A stretch of 64,000 nt of DNA, taken from NCBI GenBank assembly GCA_016647705.1, contig CM028329.1, positions 57,243,231 through 57,307,230 of the forward strand. The letters are read 5' to 3'. Position numbers and translations under genes: made by a program. The notes beneath the pieces are model-generated. The model had not been told where the DNA came from. It searched no databases and saw only the letters and a list, made by a program, of their open reading frames with translations. Each line of letters begins with the position of its first letter. Position 1 is the stretch's first letter. Below, in pieces: positions 58,228-64,000 of this stretch. This DNA comes from Eucommia ulmoides (Eukaryota > Streptophyta > Magnoliopsida > Garryales > Eucommiaceae).

Positions 58228-59165
58228 CTGAAATAGATTATAGAAAATTTAACAAAGTAAATATTATATAGAAAAATCTCAGGTTAAGGTTTGTGCTTAT
58301 GTATTTGGGTTATCCCAATATTTTCTACTTCTTTCTGGTCTAATTCTATGTATAACAAAAGAATCTTGACTACAAACTAAAATTACTACGAAAGATTAAT
58401 TGACTATTTCATTGACATAGATTATCTTCAAGATTCAATTCCTATGTTAACTAATCTAATGTGAATCAATCGTTTCATATAATTCATCTTATTAACTCGT
58501 ATCAATATCAAAGAAACCATGTTGCACAAGGGTTAATTATACTTTACCCCATGTGATTAGGCCATTTTGTGCTTTGCCCTTGCGGTATTTTCGATATCAC
58601 TTTTTCCCTTGTAATTAGGCTTTATTGCACTTTACTCCGTGATATAGACCTAACCACAGGGGAACAAAGTGCTGACGAAGAAGATAAAGTGTAACAAAGG
58701 TCTAACCACATGGGGCAAAATAGTGACGCGAATACCACATGGGGGCAAAAATACAAAACAGTCTAACCACATGAGGTAAGGTGTAATTAACCCCGTTTCA
58801 CAATCATTAGATATAAACCATAAGTATTAGGTCTAATGTCAAATAATAATAAATTCTAATACCAATTTCTACAATCCAAGTACCAAAATAAATTCATTAT
58901 ATAAAAACCCTTAAATCAAGATTCCTCATCACACAAGAATTACACTTACACACATACCTATAAGGGATTAAAAGTAAAAATTACAAGGAAACTTAGACGT
59001 TACACAATCCTAACCCGAATGAGACGATTGACTGCTCATGCCAATGTAAAGCAACATCTCTCGTTGAATGTCTTAAATCTCAGTGATAACCCCTCCAAGA
59101 ACCCTACTCATCATCAATAGTGAATTTGATTATTATTATCAATAGACCCTCATCCCTAAAGTAAG
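57956..59165. other. Decayed unclassified repeat with T42 run
   Basis: The phrase GTGTCGAATCCAGAGAAATTG near 58090 and downstream wording resemble the class of repeat inserted at 25587-27040. A run of 42 T lies at 58182-58223. It is interrupted by the MITE at 58530-58794. No coding sequence. Confidence 0.4.
58521..58803. mobile_element. MITE with GGGTTAATTA ends, copy 2, near-perfect 9-bp duplication
   Basis: The element is 58530-58794 (265 bp). Ends: GGGTTAATTATACTTTACCCC and its inverted partner GGGTTAATTACACCTTACCTC. Flanks GTTGCACAA (58521-58529) and GTTTCACAA (58795-58803) match at eight of nine bases, which fits a Mutator-like origin. Same family as 45681-45914. Confidence 0.85.
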
Positions 59166-60390
59166 ATTTTGTCTACACAACTGATTTAATTTATGTTCCA
59201 TTTTATGTTTATTTCAATTTTGTGTGAATGGGATTTTAATGTCTCTATGTTTGTCTTCCCCCGTCTTTTTAAACTATAATGGAGGTGGTTTTGTGGTGGA
59301 TGGTATTTGAAAATATGATTTAGAAATTAATTAATTATAAAAAATAAACAAAAATAAAATAGATTGTTGGTTAAAAAAATATTCTATATTGGCATATTAT
59401 TATAAAATTCATGAATAGGAATTGAAACTATATTAAAGAAATAAAATATAGAATTTTGAAAGGGAAAAAACAAAAAGAACTAATTTGAAACCAATTATTG
59501 CTCTATAGAAAGAAAAAAAAATCAGAATGAAGTGATCGAGTTTATTGTATTACAATATCTTCTTAAAGTAGATTTCGCCCTTACTATGGTATTTGACGAT
59601 TTGATCGAGCGCCCACCTACCCAAGATGCAACGACCAATAACTCAAGGTACCAACACTAGTAAGTAAAAGCTTAGTGAATAGAAAATTTGCAGAAACTCT
59701 CACTCTCTGAAGAACAAAGACAAATAAAATTTGTGCAGTAATGTTTAGGTTATGATGCCTATATGCTGAAGAATGTCTAGTCTTATATAGAGAGCAAAAG
59801 AAAAAAAAAATAGAAGACATTCTTTAAATTCCATCAGTTACAGCCATAATAGATCGCAGATTATGTAACTCTCTTTGGTTATAAATTTAAATAGTCACGT
59901 GAATCAAACTATATTATGATTTGTTAATCTAATTTTTGGATTAACTTTTATATAAAAAGATAACAAGACCAATCCAAGCATTTTCCAAGACTCCACAACT
60001 AGGCTCGAGCCCCAACCTAAGTTGGCGAGTAAACGGGCGACGGAGACAAAAGTGCGCGTGTAGTTTTATTTATGTTATAACTATTAGCCTACTTCTGTCC
60101 ATAACGCTTGAGTGCCCTAAGGGACTTGCATTCAAAAAAAAATTATATAAAAAGGAAATTAAAACCCCTCACGAGATAGAGAAACATCTAACCCATACGA
60201 GAATCAGACTTCCTCTAACAGTCAAGAAAAAAACAAATACAGCCTCTAACATGAGGAAAACAAAAAATACAACAATCAAATACCACTTGATCAAGGGATT
60301 GAGGATTGTCTATATCTCATTGATCTGGGTACTACTCTGGATCTTCTAGTTTGGTGTTTCTTCTTGGGGAAGATCCATTCAATTTATTCT
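59166..60390. other. Non-coding stretch
   Basis: AT-rich to about 59520. A CTCTATATAAGAC promoter-like sequence on the minus strand near 59790 and a more complex block at 59990-60120 may be parts of an unidentified repeat. No gene seen. Confidence 0.4.
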
Positions 60391-61695
60391 AGATCTAGAG
60401 GGACTGACATATCAGGAACATAGATTCGTCTAGGAGAGAGGGTGAATTTGTGTGTCGCACTTTGGTCATCATAAGAGTGGAATTCAGGAAAGGAATGAGG
60501 GAAGACGGGGTATGGTTGTCTAGTTGGGTGGAATGGTTGGGCTGACAGAAAAGCTGCACGGCCAGTTTATTTTGGTTGTTCAGTGTTTTGCTCAAAATGA
60601 GTAAGAGCACGGGGTTTCACAATGGAGGCTACACAAGGCACAGTTTCAGTAATGAAAGAGGGAAGAGTAGTTAAGGGGGATGAATTTTTGAAAATGGTTA
60701 TAACTTCAACAGGAATAACTTGCTATTACTCAAGATGAAGAAAATCAAGAGGTTGCTCAATGTGAGGAGTTTGAGAATGGGGATTAGAGGCATCAAAATT
60801 GATAGAAACACCTGTGCCAATAGATTTGGTAGAGGGAAAAGCTTGAAGGGTAGATGGTTGATTGGTAATGCTAATTGTGAAGTCAGAATCTTCATCTGAG
60901 GTTTCAGCATAATCGATGAGGAACCATTTGGGGAATTTTTGGGGAGATTTTGTGGTGGTGGGATTGAAAGGGGGATTTTGACCGAATTGGTGATTAGGGT
61001 AAGGTGTGGAGTTGAAGCAGTGGCCCTACTCTGGTTTTTTGTAATAGGAGCTGAAGCAGTTTTATCTTTCATTGGTGCAAGAAGATGTTTGATTTTGCAA
61101 TTGGGTTCCAAATGCCTTTGTTTGCAACAATGGTTACAACATGAGGGGTTTGATTCATAAGAAATTGGTTGCCAAAAACCCTTCAATCCACAACCAATCC
61201 ATAACCGTTTGAGAAGGGTTCTCTACAAAGCCATTTCCACATAGACTCTAACAATTTTAGGTTTAGACAAATTGAATGTAGCTGAATCAATGCCTCCTTA
61301 TTGTGGACGTGGATTGACAAAAAAATCAAATCGAACCCAAATTGGAACCATTGGAGATTCGACATTTGCACGGAAGTCAGGAATCCATTTGAACATATGA
61401 ATTGGGTATTTATAAACATACCATCGTTGATCTAGAGCCGTTGAAAATCTTCATCGGAGTTGGGTCAGATGAGCAAATATTGTTGGTCGAGAAAGCTGAT
61501 GTCAAATCCAGCAGCTAGGTTCAACGCGAATAACATTTGTTTGATGGCCTCGAAGGAGGAACGTCCATGGTTGAATTTACCCACCAACACAAATTGAAAT
61601 GGAGATGACAATCGAGCCACTTCATTATCTGAGAAGAAAATCGTTGGTTTCCCTTGGTATGATTGAACTTTTTTCTGAGGAAGAATCAATTATTT
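60391..61695 (-). pseudogene. LINE-type ORF1 fossil: DUF4283 domain and zinc knuckle
   Basis: Minus strand: the DUF4283-like part reads FFSDNEVARLSSPFQFVLVG, FNHGRSSFEAIKQMLFALN and AAGFDISFLDQQYLLI (61465-61689). It continues after a frame change as FICSNGFLTSVQMSNL and QFGFDLIFLSIHVHNKEAL (61183-61419), then GFWQPISYES and the zinc knuckle CNHCCKQRHLEPNC, a full CX2CX4HX4C (about 61100-61186). The tail (60395-61000) is proline/leucine-rich. This pair of domains is typical of ORF1 in plant L1 LINEs, which binds the element RNA. At least two frame changes are needed. No ORF2 (endonuclease, reverse transcriptase) is found downstream on the minus strand to 59166. It could instead be a stand-alone DUF4283 host gene. 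Confidence 0.7.
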
Positions 61696-61789
61696 ATTGT
61701 GCAATATGTTTGCAAATGATTTTTGGGTGAAGGGGATTTGAGGAATGGATTTAGGGTTTGTGTTGAGAGGGATGGTGGTTGGATGGTGT

Positions 61790-61900
61790 TGATGTCAAAT
61801 TTTGGTAGACTACAACGGTATGGTCTGATCAGCCTTGAATAAGTTGGAGAGGTTCAAAATGGAGATCTTCAATCCGTGGAGCTTCTAATCAATGAAGGAG
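61790..61900 (-). mobile_element. Fragment of a Tat-type LTR end
   Basis: TGATGTCAAATTTTGGTAGA and ACAACGGTATGGTCTG match the inner LTR end of the Tat-type element at 11007 (about 37 of 46 bases). It is cut on the right by the next LTR. Fossil fragment. Confidence 0.6.
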
Positions 61901-63451
61901 TGATCGCACCGTATTTGGTGCGATTTAATACCATTAAATTAAGTTTTGTTAATCTCTTGAATACATTAAATTAGTATGATTAATTTATTTTATTTATTTT
62001 TGTAGATTTTTGGATTGGCGCAAAAAAATACTGTATTTTGAGGCAAAACGGAGCTGAAAAGAACCTACCCATGACCCACGAACCAAGCATCCCAACACAA
62101 TCACAAGAGCGCGTGCTAGTTAGCAGAAACAAATTAAGGTGTTTGGAGCAAAACAGAATAAATCGCACATTTTAGGCTGTTTCACCACATGTTCGTAATT
62201 AGGACATAACTTTCACGTCATAATTCCAATTGAGGTGATTCAAGATGATATGGAAATAGAAGAAAAATATCTACAACTTTCATGTTTTGGGTTTTTCCAT
62301 AATCGGACTATATCATGGTCTAAATTAAGCTTGAAGTGACTGTACCTACACTGCTAACGGTCCAATTTGAAGAAAAAATGAGATAACTGAAAACCCGACC
62401 CGTGACCCAATCCGACCCGCGAACTAACCCAGTTTTCTGATCAACCTTGAACCAATGAATGACTATTTAAGTCTATGGAACCAAGGATAGAAAGTGGTAA
62501 GGAGCAATAAAGGCCATTCAAATTATGAGGGGTCAAAAGTGTAAAAAAATGGAAGGTTGGTGCAAAGGAATAATGATGTCATTCAAATACATCATTCAAT
62601 TTCCTTTTTAAATGGATTTTCGGACATAAGGTTGGGAGAGAGATTGAAACATATTAATTTCTTTTCATTTTTCTTTTTAGAGGGAGCCATATATATATCA
62701 TTCATCTTTTCCTTTGGGGGGGAGTTTTTCTTTTATATTTTTTTCTTCTCTTTTTGTTTCTATACATACTGTGGGATCTACTTGGACCATGGTTGAATAT
62801 CTTGGGAAGAATAAGGCCATGGACAACTAATCTCCCTTCAACCAGGTTAGGATTCGGGTGAGTATTTTAGCTTATGTAATATCGTATTTTTAATTTAATA
62901 TCGGATTGTGTGTGAACACTTGTATGGTGAGGAATATTGTGTTTGAAATAATTTTACTTGTGATTGGATTTATTTTCAAAGTGTTCTTGTAGAGATTGCG
63001 AATTTTAGATTCAATTGCTTCTAGAACGTTAGATCTAGTACTTGTGGTCTAGATCTAACGATCATACAATCGTATTATTGGGATTAATTATTGATTTGGA
63101 TGGTTTATACCTAGATTGTAATTCACCTTAGATTAGAGTAACGTAGGAATTACATCCCGAAGATAAATCATGCCGAAGAATAATAAATCAAATTTTTCTG
63201 AGTAATTCCGACTTGTAGTTAAACCCATAATTCCTAACCCAGATATCTATTTTCTTTTGTTTTAGATTAATATTTTATTTTTATTATATTAAAATCCAAA
63301 ACTCATATCAAAATTTGTTTTAATTAAGAAAGAAGAATAATTAAAAATCGATAATTACAAGACCGATTCATGTAGTTCGATACCCTACTTAAACACCGTA
63401 TTACATCAGTATCGCAGTACCATTTTAAAGGGTATTATTTTTTACCAATCA
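61901..63451 (+). mobile_element. 5' LTR of a Ty3-type element that leaves the window
   Basis: It ends TTTTTACCAATCA at 63451, directly before a primer-binding region. The start is put at TGATCGCACCGTATTTGG (61901) because the Tat fragment stops there and LTRs of this group often open with a short GCACC...GGTGC repeat; this start is an inference. The length would be about 1.55 kb. No coding frame. Confidence 0.6.
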
Positions 63452-64000
63452 AATTTTGGCGCCGTTGCCGGGGATCGGCATCGCTAATTATTGAATTCTA
63501 TTATTATTTTTCTTTCTCTTAATTGTTTAGTAATAAAAAAAAATGTTTAAGAAAAATGATAAATAGATAAATTAAAAAAAAATACTAATAAAAAACAAAA
63601 AAAAACTGTAGCTTAGCTTATGTGTTTTATTTGATGTTAATTAATTTATTTATTTTCCACTGATTTTCGAAAAAAAAAAAAACAGTAACTAAAAAAAAAA
63701 AAAAAAAAACAACAACAACAACAACAACAGTGAATGGAAACAGTGAAAAGAAAAAAAAATGTAGCTTGGCTTATTTTCATTATTTTTTTTGTTCTGTTTT
63801 TCCATTAATTTCCAAAAAACATAAAATTAAATGTAACAGTTTAAAAAAAATCATAGTTATAATAATAATTCTTTTAATAAACAAATAAACCAATAAAAAA
63901 ATATATATAACAAAAAAAAAAAAAAAATCTTTAGGACTAGGATAAATGGATGATGTCTTTGGGAGATTAGCTAATGTACTTGAAAAAATAGATCAACTTA
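63452..64000 (+). mobile_element. Primer-binding site and start of the internal domain, Athila/Tat-type
   Basis: TTTTGGCGCCGTTGCCGGGG at 63454-63473 is the primer-binding phrase shared by Athila and Tat elements. A-rich leader sequence with a (CAA) run near 63708-63730 follows. A possible coding start at 63946 (MDDVFGRLANVLEKIDQL) stays open to the edge and could be the gag start. The state of the rest is unknown. Confidence 0.75.

Overview
This is about 64 kb of AT-rich nuclear DNA from a flowering plant, probably a eudicot. The evidence is a canonical miR166 hairpin, Au-type SINEs, plant Tat/Retand Ty3 and Ale/Retrofit-like Ty1 retrotransposons, a plant Helitron, several Mutator-like MITEs and a short plastid 16S rRNA fragment. 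Nearly all of the window is nested transposable elements. The one host gene that looks intact is a MIR166 locus near 47.2 kb.

Layout. 1-18.1 kb: an old Tat-type Ty3 element on the minus strand (integrase at 2.7-3.7 kb, gag-pol at 6.4-10.9 kb, 5' LTR from 11.0 kb). A 2.7-kb solo LTR sits in its pol region (3662-6406, TSD GATAG). A second, inverted copy of that LTR family lies at 1-2.7 kb, and a non-autonomous large-LTR element is inserted in the Tat LTR (11752-17984, TSD AATCC). 18-23.9 kb: a fold-back MULE MITE (TSD TAATTATTA), a Pack-MULE carrying two spliced host-like exons (TSD TATTTTTTA), and a tRNA-type SINE. 24.0-28.5 kb: an RPA70-like single-strand DNA-binding protein gene. A solo LTR is inserted exactly at one of its splice acceptors (TSD AGGAC), and another repeat is inserted in that LTR.

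29.0-40.1 kb: an almost complete Helitron on the plus strand. It has a TC start, an intron minisatellite, a repeat-built N-terminal region, a HUH/Y2 Rep domain, a helicase lacking its middle, and a terminal hairpin plus CTAG. 40-51 kb: more open DNA with three Au SINEs, a 57-bp plastid 16S rRNA fossil, a 349-bp TRIM, several MITEs, MIR166, and a MULE-like element with an array of TGTTACATGTAACA-type palindromes. 51.4-58.0 kb: a Ty1/copia element with 168-bp LTRs and TSD CCACG, hosting a 1.6-kb solo LTR (TSD TCCAT). 58-64 kb: repeat remnants, a LINE-type ORF1 fossil (DUF4283 plus zinc knuckle) on the minus strand, and the 5' LTR and primer-binding site of another Ty3 element that runs off the right edge.

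The most unusual pattern is a 0.7-1.0-kb module inside at least four LTR copies (230-1149, 5069-6087, 25224-27331, 56767-57460). It is bounded by GTGAGT-like and CAG-like edges and by inverted GAGTGTACTGTCTTCTT ends. Each copy holds a tandem-repeat array at the same place, but the repeat unit differs between LTR subfamilies. It looks either like an LTR-embedded intron or like an old terminal-inverted-repeat unit captured by LTRs.

All similarity statements come from reading the sequence by eye and from remembered family consensus sequences. No search was run.
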